Below are positions 16,775-23,579 of a stretch of DNA of 64,000 nt, piece by piece (within the stretch, counting starts at the first letter, position 1; the number at the start of each line of letters is the position of its first letter). Under the pieces are notes generated by a model. It was not told the DNA's origin and did not search any database. It saw nothing but the letters and a program-made list of their open reading frames with translations. Where the stretch lies: the IMG/VR virus record IMGVR_UViG_3300037840_000227, positions 1 to 64,000 of that record, one strand, 5' to 3'. Source of the stretch: a virus. The position numbers and the translations under genes are program-made.

Positions 16775-18498
16775 GGCAGCGCGCGCATGAGTTGATCGCG
16801 ATTGGGGACGATCTATTTAATCGCCGACAGGCCATTAATAGCCTGTGGCAGGCTACTGCTGAACAGTTCTACGCGGAAAGAGCCGACTACACTTATACTC
16901 GCAGTATAGGAATGGAATTTGCAAGTCACCTGATGACCGGCGTGCCAGCTATGGCCTCCCGTGACTTGGCGAACGCCATCTCTGCCATGCTTAGGCCTCC
17001 GGGTCAAACATGGTTTCATGCGAGGACTGATTCCGAACTAATTAATAAGGATACGCAATGCCGCCGCTGGTTGGATTGGGCGACGGAGATGATGCGTCAG
17101 GCCATGTACGACAATATGTCGGGCTGGTCCCGCGCGGCGAAGGAGGGAGATCGGGACTTCGTTACGATCGGCAATGCCTGCATCATGTTGCGGCCGAATG
17201 AAATCCATAACGGCTTGCTCTATCGCTGCATGCACATGCGGGATGTCGCCTGGTCAGAGGATCCGTCGGGCCAGATCGATACCGTCCATGTCAAGCGCAA
17301 GATCGCGCAATTAAATCTGATTAAGCTTTTTCCGAAAACCGTCGATCAGAGGGTGAAGGACGGCGCCAAGAAGGATCCTCACACCGAAGTCCAATGTCGC
17401 CATATCGTCCTTCCGACGCGTGACTATGATAGTGTCACGCCGGCGACAGAGGATAATTCGACGCCGGAAGGCATAATGAGGCGCGGCAGAAAACTGCCCT
17501 TTACCTCGATTTGGATCGATGTCGATCACGAGACGATCCTTGAGGAAATCGGCCAGTGGCAGCTCGGCTACATCTGCCCGCGGTGGGAGACGGTCCCGGG
17601 CTTTGGCTACGGCTACTCGCCGCCGACGGTCATCAACATCGCTGATGCGCGCATGTTGCAGCAAATCACCCTGACGTTGCTCGAGGCTGGCCAGAAGGCC
17701 GTCGATCCGCCGTTGAAGGGCGTCTTCGAGGCGATCCAGGGCGGCGTCAACACATTCGCCGGCGGCATCACTTGGACAGATGCGGAATATGACGAGCGCA
17801 CCGGCGCGGCGCTGGAGCCCTTGCTGGGCACCCATCCGGATCTCGGCTGGGGCGTCGATCGCGAGAAGCGCATTCAGGAAATCATCGCCCAAGGGCACTA
17901 TCTCAATCAGATCAAGCTTCCCGACACGACTCATGCCCGCACGGCGTTCGAGGTGTCGAAATTGTGGGAAGAGTACATCCGCAACACGACGCCGCTCTTC
18001 GAGCCGCTACAAGTCGAGTACAACGGCGCGGTCTGCGATCGCACCTTCGAGCTCATGTTGCGGATGAACGCCTTCGGGGACCTCGGCTACATGCCGAAGA
18101 AGCTCCGGGGCATGAATGTCCGGTTTGTCTTCGAAACTCCGCTCACCATGGCCGCCTCGAGGGCCAATGTGCAGGCTTTCACCCAGGCCTTGCAGATTCT
18201 CCAGGGCGCGGTCGCGGTTGATCCAACGGTCTCGCACGACTTCAATCTCGACAATGCGTTCCGTGACGCGCTCGAGGGCGCCGCGGTGCCGGCAACCTGG
18301 ATTGTGCCGAAGGAGCTGGCGAATCAGATGAAGGCGCAGTCGCGGCAGCAACTTGCCGCCCAGCAGCAAGGCCAGCAGGTTATGCAGGGCGCTAGCCAGG
18401 GCGCGGACGTTGCAGCCAAGATCGGCAATGCGGCGACGATGCTCCAGCAGGGCGGCATCTTACCGCCGCAACAAGCCCAACAGGGGGGAAGTATATGA
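16771..18498 (+). CDS. Portal (head-to-tail connector) protein
   Basis: 575 residues, within the usual size range for podovirus portals. The start ATG overlaps the HNH stop; upstream in-frame extension is not supported. The sequence has RRQAINSLWQATAEQFYAER and FASHLMTGVPAMASRDLANAI near the N-terminus and MLQQITLTLLEAGQKAVDPP in the stem region, all typical of T7/BPP-1-type portals. The C-terminus is Gln-rich. It forms the dodecameric ring on which terminase acts and to which tail tube A binds. Confidence 0.88.
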   Translation: MRQRAHELIAIGDDLFNRRQAINSLWQATAEQFYAERADYTYTRSIGMEFASHLMTGVPAMASRDLANAISAMLRPPGQTWFHARTDSELINKDTQCRRWLDWATEMMRQAMYDNMSGWSRAAKEGDRDFVTIGNACIMLRPNEIHNGLLYRCMHMRDVAWSEDPSGQIDTVHVKRKIAQLNLIKLFPKTVDQRVKDGAKKDPHTEVQCRHIVLPTRDYDSVTPATEDNSTPEGIMRRGRKLPFTSIWIDVDHETILEEIGQWQLGYICPRWETVPGFGYGYSPPTVINIADARMLQQITLTLLEAGQKAVDPPLKGVFEAIQGGVNTFAGGITWTDAEYDERTGAALEPLLGTHPDLGWGVDREKRIQEIIAQGHYLNQIKLPDTTHARTAFEVSKLWEEYIRNTTPLFEPLQVEYNGAVCDRTFELMLRMNAFGDLGYMPKKLRGMNVRFVFETPLTMAASRANVQAFTQALQILQGAVAVDPTVSHDFNLDNAFRDALEGAAVPATWIVPKELANQMKAQSRQQLAAQQQGQQVMQGASQGADVAAKIGNAATMLQQGGILPPQQAQQGGSI

Positions 18499-19016
18499 GT
18501 CTGACCCAAGAGAAGATAAGGGAATTCGTCATCTATGACGAAGGGACTGGTGCGCTAGTTTGGCGACGGCGTGAGGAGACAAGTCAGTATTTGAAATCCT
18601 GGAATAAGAGATTTGCTGGTAGAGAAACCGGCAGCCTCGATAGGGAGGGTTATACTCAGACCGAGGTTTGCGGAAAATACTACCGCGTTCACCGGCTTAT
18701 TTGGCTGTACGTCTATGGATCGTGGCCTAACGGACAGATCGATCATATCGACGGAGACCGTGCGAATAATCGCCTCGCCAACCTTCGCGAGGCCACGCCA
18801 TCACACAACCGGCAAAACCTATCGGCTGTGACGACAAAAGAAAGTGGCTTAGTCGGCGTGACAAGAATGTCTCGAGGCGATAGGTGGCAGGCACGCATCG
18901 GCATTGACGGCATTTACCACTATCTCGGTAGCTTCGAGTGTCCAGATGAGGCGCATGCCGCCTACCTCAAGGCGAAAGCGAGATTGCACGTTTTTCAGCC
19001 AGCGCCGCGACAGTAA
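18495..19016 (+). CDS. HNH endonuclease with AP2 domain
   Basis: 173 residues, ATGA overlap with the portal stop. The central HNH_3 motif is VHRLIWLYVYG…IDHIDGDRANNRLANLREAT with SHNRQN; it is followed by an AP2-type DNA-binding segment (GVTRMSRGDRWQARIG…YLGSF). This is a standard free-standing homing endonuclease design. It separates portal from the Bbp19-like gene with no disruption of either. Confidence 0.88.
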   Translation: MSLTQEKIREFVIYDEGTGALVWRRREETSQYLKSWNKRFAGRETGSLDREGYTQTEVCGKYYRVHRLIWLYVYGSWPNGQIDHIDGDRANNRLANLREATPSHNRQNLSAVTTKESGLVGVTRMSRGDRWQARIGIDGIYHYLGSFECPDEAHAAYLKAKARLHVFQPAPRQ

Positions 19017-19019
19017 TCA

Positions 19020-19394
19020 ATGGCAATCCGTTCTATCCCTCCCCGCGCGCCGTCTATCGCTCCCTATTTACCGCCAAAGGTCAGCAAGGCTGTCGCTTAT
19101 GCTACAAAGGCTGTCGCCGGCGGCACGGCGGATGCAAACCAGCAGCAGCTCTTCATGACGTGGCTGATCGAAGAGGCGTCGAGGGCGCACGATATGTCTT
19201 ACAGGCCTGCCCACCTCGGCGGCCAAAGCGATACTGACTTTGCCGAGGGCAAGCGCTATGTCGGTTTGAGCGTCATCAGGCTCGTGCGCATGGCTCCGGC
19301 CGATATTGACGAGCTTGAGGCTGAGAAACGCGTCAAGGGAATCCCCACCGCCCCGGCTGGGATGGGCGAGGATGACGAGATCAGGAACACCTGA
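19020..19394 (+). CDS. Bbp19-like small phage protein
   Basis: 124 residues. The segment FAEGKRYVGLSVIRLVRM resembles the conserved core of the small Bbp19 protein family of BPP-1-like podoviruses, which lies between portal and scaffold genes as here. Function in that family is not known. Start ATG 19020 is three bases after the HNH stop. Confidence 0.65.
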   Translation: MAIRSIPPRAPSIAPYLPPKVSKAVAYATKAVAGGTADANQQQLFMTWLIEEASRAHDMSYRPAHLGGQSDTDFAEGKRYVGLSVIRLVRMAPADIDELEAEKRVKGIPTAPAGMGEDDEIRNT

Positions 19395-19405
19395 AGGAGA
19401 AGAAA

Positions 19406-20506
19406 ATGGCAGAGGCAATCGAAGGGCGTCCCGGCGAACAGCCGGCTCCCGTTAACCCAATGGATGGAGGCGCGCCGCCGTCGTCGCCGCCGCCGCCTGA
19501 TCCGACACCTCCTGCGCCGCCTGCGACTCCCCCTGCGCCCACTCCGCCTACTGGAGGGCCAACTCCGACGCCCGAGCCGGCTGCCCCGCCAGTAACCGGC
19601 CCAGGGCCGCCGCCACTACCGCCCGAGCCGCCAAAGAAGACGCTCGCCACGACGCCGCCTGATCCGAACGCGCCGCCGCCGGCGGTTCCGGCCGACTGGC
19701 CCGCCGACTGGCGCGAGAAAATGGCCTCCACGATCGGCGGCCCGGACACCAAGACGATCCTCGAGCGCCTCAAGCGCTTCGATTCGCCAGCCGACGTCGT
19801 CAAGTCGTGGCGCGCGCTCGAATCGCGCCTGTCGTCCGGCGATTTGAAGAAGGCCCTCCCCAACAACTACACCCCGGAGGAGCTACAGGAATACCGGAAG
19901 TCTCATGGCATCCCGGACACCCCTGACGGCTATTCGACGGATATCGGCGGCGGCTGGGTTTGGGGCGACAATGACAAGGACACGCTGAAGTCTTTCACGA
20001 CATTCGCGCATGAAAACAACATGCCGCCGAATATCGTGCAGGACGCGCTGCGTTGGTTTGCCCAGGAGCAACAGCAATCCGTCGATCGCCTGGCGAATCA
20101 GGATGTAACCGACACCCAGCGCGGCGAGGCCGATCTGCGCGCCAAGTGGGGTGCGGAATTTCAGAAGCGCTACACCGCGGCGCAGAACTACCTCGCGGGC
20201 TCCGGCCTCTGGAACGAAATCATCGAGGCTCGCGGCCGCGATGGTAAGCTGATCGGCAACCGGACGGATTTCATGGAAATGATCGCCCAGATGGGCCTCG
20301 CGGCCAATCCATGGGGCGCTCTCGTTCTCCCGGACAATGCGGATCCGGCGAAGTCCGTCGATGATCGTGTCGCCGAGCTCGACAAGATGATGCGCGACAA
20401 GGGCAGCGAATACTGGCGCGGCCCCAAGTCTCCCGCCATCCAGCAGGAGTATCGCGATCTCATCGACGCCCAGATTAAAATGGGCAAGAGGCCGGTTGCG
20501 GCTTAA
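19406..20506 (+). CDS. Capsid assembly scaffolding protein
   Basis: 366 residues. The first 110 are an extreme Pro/Ala-rich disordered region; the rest is charged and helical (DWPADWREKMAS, WRALESRLSSGDLKK, AELDKMMRDKGSEYWR). This acidic, helical, Pro-rich profile and the location just before the capsid gene are typical of podovirus scaffolds. The C-terminal 60 residues include the basic end expected to touch the coat. A strong terminator follows 20 bp after the stop. Confidence 0.82.
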   Translation: MAEAIEGRPGEQPAPVNPMDGGAPPSSPPPPDPTPPAPPATPPAPTPPTGGPTPTPEPAAPPVTGPGPPPLPPEPPKKTLATTPPDPNAPPPAVPADWPADWREKMASTIGGPDTKTILERLKRFDSPADVVKSWRALESRLSSGDLKKALPNNYTPEELQEYRKSHGIPDTPDGYSTDIGGGWVWGDNDKDTLKSFTTFAHENNMPPNIVQDALRWFAQEQQQSVDRLANQDVTDTQRGEADLRAKWGAEFQKRYTAAQNYLAGSGLWNEIIEARGRDGKLIGNRTDFMEMIAQMGLAANPWGALVLPDNADPAKSVDDRVAELDKMMRDKGSEYWRGPKSPAIQQEYRDLIDAQIKMGKRPVAA

Positions 20507-20525
20507 TGAGGCCAATGCTGTAATT

Positions 20526-20551
20526 GGAGGCGGCGTTCACACGCCGCCTCC
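20526..20551 (+). terminator. Rho-independent terminator after the scaffold gene
   Basis: GGAGGCGGCGT-TCAC-ACGCCGCCTCC is a perfect 11-bp stem with a 4-base loop, followed by TTTCATTT. It separates the packaging/scaffold transcript from the tRNA region. Confidence 0.85.
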
Positions 20552-20569
20552 TTTCATTTGGAGAGGAAA

Positions 20570-20767
20570 ATGACACCCAATCAGCTACGCGAAGCCGCCG
20601 TTAAGATTTTCGGGACGCGGTATCGATCATCCCTCCCCCGAGCGATCGGGAAAAGTAGATACCAAACGTGGCGATATTTGAATGGAACCACCGAGATACC
20701 GAAATTAGTGGAGATAGTCGTCAAGAGCTGGCTCGAGCATGGAATCTCCAAAGATATTGCAGCATGA
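20570..20767 (+). CDS. Small Cro/Arc-like helix-turn-helix protein
   Basis: 65 residues from ATG 20570, with GGAGAGG at 20560-20566. Helical, basic, with LPRAIGKSRYQTWRYLNGTTEIP, which fits a minimal HTH (turn around Gly-Lys-Ser). It sits right after a terminator and before the promoters of the tRNA array, so it may be a local regulator. Specific function unknown. Confidence 0.6.
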   Translation: MTPNQLREAAVKIFGTRYRSSLPRAIGKSRYQTWRYLNGTTEIPKLVEIVVKSWLEHGISKDIAA

Positions 20768-20791
20768 AACATTTCGCTTGATTTAGTCCAT

Positions 20792-20859
20792 TTGACAGTC
20801 TACAGAGCGCCGCTATCTTGAATGCGCTGTTTGACACCTGTGAATCGCTAACGTTAACG
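20792..20859 (+). promoter_or_regulatory. Tandem sigma70-type promoters ahead of the tRNA array
   Basis: TTGACA (20792-20797) is followed after 16 bp by TATCTT (20814-20819). A second TTGACA (20831-20836) lies 39 bp downstream with a weaker -10 (TTAACG at 20854). Both precede the first tRNA by 40-80 bp and follow a terminator, fitting host RNA polymerase transcription of the array. Confidence 0.6.
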
Positions 20860-20898
20860 CGGCTCGCCCGAAAAGAGGCTGGCCGTGTGTAGAAGCTT

Positions 20899-20973
20899 GC
20901 CGCTTAAACTTTGATGGTGAAGCCCGGTCCTGTAAACCGGCGGAACGGTGTTCGAGTCACCGAAGCGGCCCCA
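20899..20973 (+). tRNA. tRNA-Thr (TGT)
   Basis: Acceptor GCCGCTT/AAGCGGC, C73, encoded CCA. Anticodon stem CCGGT/ACCGG with loop CCTGTAA: C replaces the near-universal T33. T-arm CGGTG-TTCGAGT-CACCG. First gene of the array. Confidence 0.75.
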
Positions 20974-20978
20974 TATTT

Positions 20979-21054
20979 GCTGCCTTAGCTCATCAGGTAG
21001 AGCGCCGCTCTCGTAAGGCGGAGGCGCCCGGATCATGGCCGGGAGGCAGCTCCA
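20979..21054 (+). tRNA. tRNA-Thr (CGT)
   Basis: Acceptor GCTGCCT/AGGCAGC, T73, CCA. Anticodon stem CCGCT/GGCGG, loop CTCGTAA. The T-loop is ATCATGG, unlike the usual TTCGAAT, closed by CCCGG/CCGGG. Confidence 0.75.
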
Positions 21055-21059
21055 GTTTC

Positions 21060-21133
21060 GCCCTTGTCCTTCAACGACAGGAGAGCGCTTTGGTATAGCG
21101 TCAATCGAGGTTTGATTCCTCGCAGGGGCACCA
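21060..21133 (+). tRNA. tRNA-Thr (GGT)
   Basis: Acceptor GCCCTTG/CAGGGGC, A73, CCA. Anticodon stem GCGCT/AGCGT, loop TTGGTAT. T-arm CGAGG-TTTGATT-CCTCG. Third threonine isoacceptor in a row. Confidence 0.72.
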
Positions 21134-21138
21134 TCTTT

Positions 21139-21212
21139 GGCGCTGTAGCCCAATTGGTAGAGGCATCTCGCTCAGACCGAGAAGGATCCGAGTTCGAATC
21201 TCGGCAGCGCTA
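21139..21212 (+). tRNA. tRNA with Leu anticodon CAG, class I shape
   Basis: Acceptor GGCGCTG/CAGCGCT with A73 but no encoded CCA (CGC follows). Anticodon stem TCTCG/CGAGA, loop CTCAGAC. Variable loop is 5 nt, whereas bacterial tRNA-Leu normally has a long variable arm. T-arm CCGAG-TTCGAAT-CTCGG. Confidence 0.75.
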
Positions 21213-21213
21213 C

Positions 21214-21290
21214 GCGGGTGTAGGCAAATCGGCAAAGCCGCCTGCCTCAAAATCAGGTGTTTCGAGATTCGAGTTCTCGCATCCGCACCA
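21214..21290 (+). tRNA. tRNA with Leu anticodon CAA, class I shape
   Basis: Acceptor GCGGGTG/CATCCGC, A73, CCA. Anticodon arm CCTGC-CTCAAAA-TCAGG (closing pair mismatched). Short variable loop TGTTT. T-arm CGAGA-TTCGAGT-TCTCG. Begins one base after the previous tRNA's position 73. Confidence 0.75.
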
Positions 21291-21295
21291 AATTC

Positions 21296-21369
21296 GGCCG
21301 CCTAGGCCAACGGTAGAGTCGGGAGATTTAAATCCTCCTTCAGTGCGCGTTCGAATCGCGCGGCGGCTA
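21296..21369 (+). tRNA. tRNA with Leu anticodon TAA, class I shape
   Basis: Acceptor GGCCGCC/GGCGGCT, A73, no encoded CCA. Anticodon arm GGAGA-TTTAAAT-CCTCC (A-C closing mismatch). Short variable loop. T-arm GCGCG-TTCGAAT-CGCGC. Confidence 0.7.
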
Positions 21370-21370
21370 C

Positions 21371-21445
21371 GGGCGGTTAGCTCAGAGGAAGAGCGGGGGT
21401 CCTACAAACCTCAGGTCGGGATTTCGAAATTCTCACCGCCTACCA
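21371..21445 (+). tRNA. tRNA-Val (TAC)
   Basis: Acceptor GGGCGGT/ACCGCCT, A73, CCA. Anticodon stem GGGGT/ACCTC with loop CCTACAA; again C at position 33. T-stem weak (GGGAT/TTCTC) with loop TTCGAAA. Confidence 0.72.
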
Positions 21446-21450
21446 TTCAC

Positions 21451-21524
21451 GGTCACGTAGCTCAGTGGCAGAGCCGGCGCTCGATAAGCGTCTGACGCGA
21501 GTTCGATTCTCGACGTGACTTCCA
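21451..21524 (+). tRNA. tRNA-Ile (GAT)
   Basis: Acceptor GGTCACG/CGTGACT, T73, CCA. Anticodon stem GGCGC/GCGTC, loop TCGATAA with C33. D-arm GCTC…GAGC. T-loop TTCGATT. Confidence 0.72.
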
Positions 21525-21571
21525 ATAAGGGAAGGTTCCAGCCATGTGCGAATATCTCAAACGGGTTCTCT

Positions 21572-21666
21572 GGACCCGTGACCGGAGTAGGCCGATCGGC
21601 CCTGACTTTTAATCAGGTGTGGACTTCGGTCCACCATCGCGAGTTCGAATCTCGCCGGGTTCTCCA
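21572..21666 (+). tRNA. Class II tRNA with Lys anticodon TTT
   Basis: Acceptor GGACCCG/CGGGTTC, T73, CCA. Three-bp D-stem with large loop as in Ser/Leu tRNAs. Anticodon stem CCTGA/TCAGG, loop CTTTTAA. Variable arm of about 21 nt with stem TGGAC-TTCG-GTCCA. Lysine tRNAs are normally class I, so identity is uncertain. The 21525-21571 spacer before it shows no gene. Confidence 0.72.
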
Positions 21667-21669
21667 CTT

Positions 21670-21755
21670 GGACCGGTAGTCAAGCGGCCAACGACAAGAG
21701 ACTCTTAATCTCTCGACGAAAGTCTTCGGGAGTTCGAATCTCCCCCGGTTCGCCA
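21670..21755 (+). tRNA. Class II tRNA with Lys anticodon CTT
   Basis: Acceptor GGACCGG/CCGGTTC, G73, CCA. D-stem GTC/GAC. Anticodon stem AGAGA/TCTCT, loop CTCTTAA. Variable arm of about 14 nt with GAC-GAAA-GTC. T-arm GGGAG-TTCGAAT-CTCCC. Same unusual class II shape as its neighbour. Confidence 0.74.
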
Positions 21756-21759
21756 ACAC

Positions 21760-21835
21760 GGCGTCGTACCCCAAAGGCAGAGGGAGAGCGTTGAGAACGC
21801 TTTCAGTGGACGTTCAAGTCGTCCCGACGCCACCA
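21760..21835 (+). tRNA. tRNA with Leu anticodon GAG, class I shape
   Basis: Acceptor GGCGTCG/CGACGCC, A73, CCA. Anticodon stem GAGCG/CGCTT, loop TTGAGAA. Variable loop TCAGT. T-arm GGACG-TTCAAGT-CGTCC. Fourth Leu-anticodon tRNA without a long variable arm. Confidence 0.75.
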
Positions 21836-21839
21836 GTCG

Positions 21840-21914
21840 GGTCCGTTACGCATCCGGTGAAGCGATCCGCCTGTCGAGCGGATGAGGCGGGATCGTCCCC
21901 CGCACGGACCGCCA
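21840..21914 (+). tRNA. tRNA-Asp (GTC)
   Basis: Acceptor GGTCCGT/ACGGACC, G73 (normal for Asp), CCA. Anticodon stem TCCGC/GCGGA, loop CTGTCGA. T-arm GCGGG-ATCGTCC-CCCGC, atypical T-loop. Confidence 0.82.
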
Positions 21915-21915
21915 T

Positions 21916-21993
21916 CAGGGAGTAGCTTAGCCAGGCGAAAGCGCATGCCTCGGGCGCATGAGACCGGGAGTTCAAATCTCCCCTCCCTGACCA
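21916..21993 (+). tRNA. tRNA-Pro (CGG)
   Basis: Acceptor CAGGGAG/CTCCCTG with the C1-G72 pair typical of tRNA-Pro, A73, CCA. Anticodon stem CATGC/GCATG, loop CTCGGGC. T-arm GGGAG-TTCAAAT-CTCCC. Confidence 0.85.
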
Positions 21994-22020
21994 GTTAGTC
22001 GCAGCAGCAGGAGAAGCAGA

Positions 22021-22257
22021 ATGTTAACGGTAAAGCATGTGGATATAGGCGGTCACGAAAGCATAACGCTGGCGGAGACCGTCATTTTCGATCCCGCGGT
22101 GGGAAAGGACAATGAGTACCCCGCCGGACAAGTTGTCGCCTTTGGCGTGCCAGCGCCGATATCGGACGGCTGTAACCGCTACTCTAGCGGGCGAGTCTTT
22201 GTCATGAATGATTTTGGCAAGACCGTCGCTGTCTATCGGCTACTCGAAACTCGTTAG
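22021..22257 (+). CDS. Small hypothetical protein within the tRNA array
   Basis: 78 residues with AGGAG upstream. Beta-rich (VKHVDIGGHESITLAETV; GRVFVMNDFGKTVAVYRL). Not recognised; similar short phage proteins occur among early and tRNA-linked genes. Its TAG stop overlaps the first bases of the next tRNA (Met), showing tight packing. Confidence 0.62.
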   Translation: MLTVKHVDIGGHESITLAETVIFDPAVGKDNEYPAGQVVAFGVPAPISDGCNRYSSGRVFVMNDFGKTVAVYRLLETR

Positions 22258-22334
22258 CCGCGAGCCCGAAAAGTGGAGGGTACCCGCTCATAACGGGTCG
22301 ATTAGCGGGCTCACCCAGCCCGCCGCGGCCACCA
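22256..22334 (+). tRNA. tRNA-Met (CAT), initiator-like end
   Basis: Acceptor AGCCGCG/CGCGGCC leaves an unpaired A1-C72, similar in principle to the mismatched first pair of initiator tRNAs. A73, CCA. D-arm CCC…GGG. Anticodon stem ACCCG/CGGGT, loop CTCATAA. The T-arm is aberrant (GGGCT-CACCC-AGCCC). Whether it acts in initiation or elongation is open. Confidence 0.7.
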
Positions 22335-22346
22335 GTGAGACGTCCC

Positions 22347-22697
22347 ATGCGCACTATTATCAAGTACGTCGAGCGTGCCGATGATCTGCCGCTCCTCCAA
22401 TTCTATATTCACGGCGCTCCCCATCGTCGGATGCACCATCAGACGATTGAGGCCTATCGGAAGGAGCTAGTCGAAGCGGCGCAGAAGGAAAAGATCGTCA
22501 TCCCGATCAAGCATCCGGTTGCGGTATCGGTCCTCTTCATTGATCCTACTTCCATTGACCTCGATAATCTCTTGACTGCCTTGTGGAGAGCAATGGATGG
22601 CAAGGATCATAGGAAGCCGACGGTACTTGCCGACGATGGCTTAATCCACTGGATCGAGAGGACCGGCAAGTACTACCCGCAAGACAAGAAAAAATAG
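22347..22697 (+). CDS. RusA-like Holliday junction resolvase
   Basis: 116 residues from ATG 22347 (a GTG at 22335 is the alternative). The C-terminal half carries IDLDNLLTALWRAMDG and VLADDGLIHWIERTGKYY, matching the RusA family core, in which Asp residues of D-x-D-N and A-D-D bind metal. Role: cutting branched DNA during replication, recombination or packaging. It sits between tRNA-Met and tRNA-Arg; the Arg tRNA begins at the base after its stop. Confidence 0.82.
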   Translation: MRTIIKYVERADDLPLLQFYIHGAPHRRMHHQTIEAYRKELVEAAQKEKIVIPIKHPVAVSVLFIDPTSIDLDNLLTALWRAMDGKDHRKPTVLADDGLIHWIERTGKYYPQDKKK

Positions 22698-22773
22698 GTT
22701 CTCCTAGCTCAATGGATAGAGCGCCGCCCTCCGAAGGCGGGAGATGGCAGTTCAAGTCTGCCGGAGAACGCCA
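22698..22773 (+). tRNA. tRNA-Arg (CCG)
   Basis: Acceptor GTTCTCC/GGAGAAC, G73, CCA. D-arm GCTC…GAGC. Anticodon stem CCGCC/GGCGG, loop CTCCGAA. T-arm GGCAG-TTCAAGT-CTGCC. Starts directly after the RusA-like stop codon. Confidence 0.88.
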
Positions 22774-23011
22774 ACATGGATGACTAACCGGCCAGGGGCC
22801 GGCGCCGTTTTGAACACGGAAGGACGGGAAACCGGATCGATACGGCGCCCGCAACATTTCGCAGAGCCGGGAAACGCGTGACAGTTAACCCTGTTCGCCA
22901 TGAGCCCATCAGGACATGGTGCTGGGAAGGCCGTCGTCGGCCGCTGTCAGACCCAGAGACCCGTGTGCTGAGGTACGCGCTGTAATGCACGGCGCTCTGC
23001 GAAACCATTTC
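22774..23011 (+). other. Unresolved structured RNA-like interval
   Basis: No coding frame or clean cloverleaf was found, yet the region is full of strong pairs: GGCGCCGT/ACGGCGCC (22801-22808 with 22842-22849), a CCGT-TTTGAAC-ACGG hairpin resembling an anticodon arm (22805-22819), and CGCAGAGC/GCTCTGCG (22860-22867 with 22994-23001) closing a 142-nt segment. It may hold degenerate tRNAs (one Ser TGA-like) or a separate structured RNA. Confidence 0.4.
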
Positions 23012-23103
23012 GGGAGACGCAAATAAGACGGGCCGGTGCCCGTGCCTGACTGTAAATCAGGTCCCTATGCGGCGAGGTGTTCAACTCATCCCGTCTCCCA
23101 CCA
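23012..23103 (+). tRNA. tRNA-Tyr (GTA)
   Basis: Acceptor GGGAGAC/GTCTCCC, A73, CCA. Anticodon stem CCTGA/TCAGG, loop CTGTAAA. Long variable arm, normal for bacterial tRNA-Tyr. T-stem is weak. Confidence 0.82.
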
Positions 23104-23107
23104 TTCT

Positions 23108-23181
23108 GCGGGTATAGCTCGAAGGTCGAGCAACAGCATGCCATGCTGAAGGCGGGGCTTCGATTGCCCCTACCCGCTCCA
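23108..23181 (+). tRNA. tRNA-Gly (GCC)
   Basis: Acceptor GCGGGTA/TACCCGC, T73 and CCA, typical of tRNA-Gly. D-arm GCTC…GAGC. Anticodon arm CAGC-ATGCCAT-GCTG region with GCC. T-arm GGGGC-TTCGATT-GCCCC. The following 120 bp (23182-23301) hold only a short open frame without a clear start. Confidence 0.82.
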
Positions 23182-23301
23182 CAAGTACAACAAGGCTCGC
23201 CGCCTCAACAAGCACTTGGCCCGGTGGCCTCGTGATCTTTGCGCCAAGGAAGCCCTTGCGCGTTGCTATCTCGTCATCCGGCCTCAAGCCGGGTGACTTC
23301 T

Positions 23302-23377
23302 GCGCGATAAGTTGATCTGGTGATAACGCTGCGCTGAAGACGCAGAGAGCGAGGTTCGAAACCTCGATCGCGCACCA
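23302..23377 (+). tRNA. tRNA-Phe (GAA)
   Basis: Acceptor GCGCGAT/ATCGCGC, A73, CCA. Anticodon stem CTGCG/CGCAG, loop CTGAAGA. T-arm CGAGG-TTCGAAA-CCTCG. Confidence 0.85.
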
Positions 23378-23383
23378 TCAATC

Positions 23384-23454
23384 GGGGGACGTGCAGGGCA
23401 CAGCGAACTCTTGCAAAGTTCGCGAGCCCGGATCGTTACCGGGGTCCTCCACCA
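23384..23454 (+). tRNA. tRNA-Ala (TGC), reduced D-arm
   Basis: Acceptor GGGGGAC/GTCCTCC, A73, CCA. Anticodon stem GAACT/AGTTC, loop CTTGCAA. T-arm CCCGG-ATCGTTA-CCGGG. Only 71 nt; the D region (GTGCAGGGCACAGC) makes at most a 2-bp stem. Confidence 0.72.
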
Positions 23455-23457
23455 ATT

Positions 23458-23536
23458 CCTAGTCAAGCCAAGCAAGGTGCAGGGCCGAAGCTGTTAACTT
23501 CTGTTTAGCGAGGTTCGATTCCTCGGACTAGGGCCA
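23458..23536 (+). tRNA. tRNA-Asn (GTT)
   Basis: Acceptor CCTAGTC/GACTAGG, G73, CCA. D-arm GCC…GGC. Anticodon arm GAAG-CTGTTAA-CTTC. T-arm CGAGG-TTCGATT-CCTCG. Confidence 0.82.
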
Positions 23537-23579
23537 GCTTCTCCTTGCGGATTGTTCGAGTCTTGGCTAAGGTAGCCAA

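Noticed and set aside
23182-23301. Short coding-like stretch between tRNA-Gly and tRNA-Phe
   Set aside because: About 37 codons (HKYNKARRLNKHLARW…) are open to a TGA, but no start codon or ribosome binding site is evident and it runs out of the tRNA 3' end; probably chance or a remnant.
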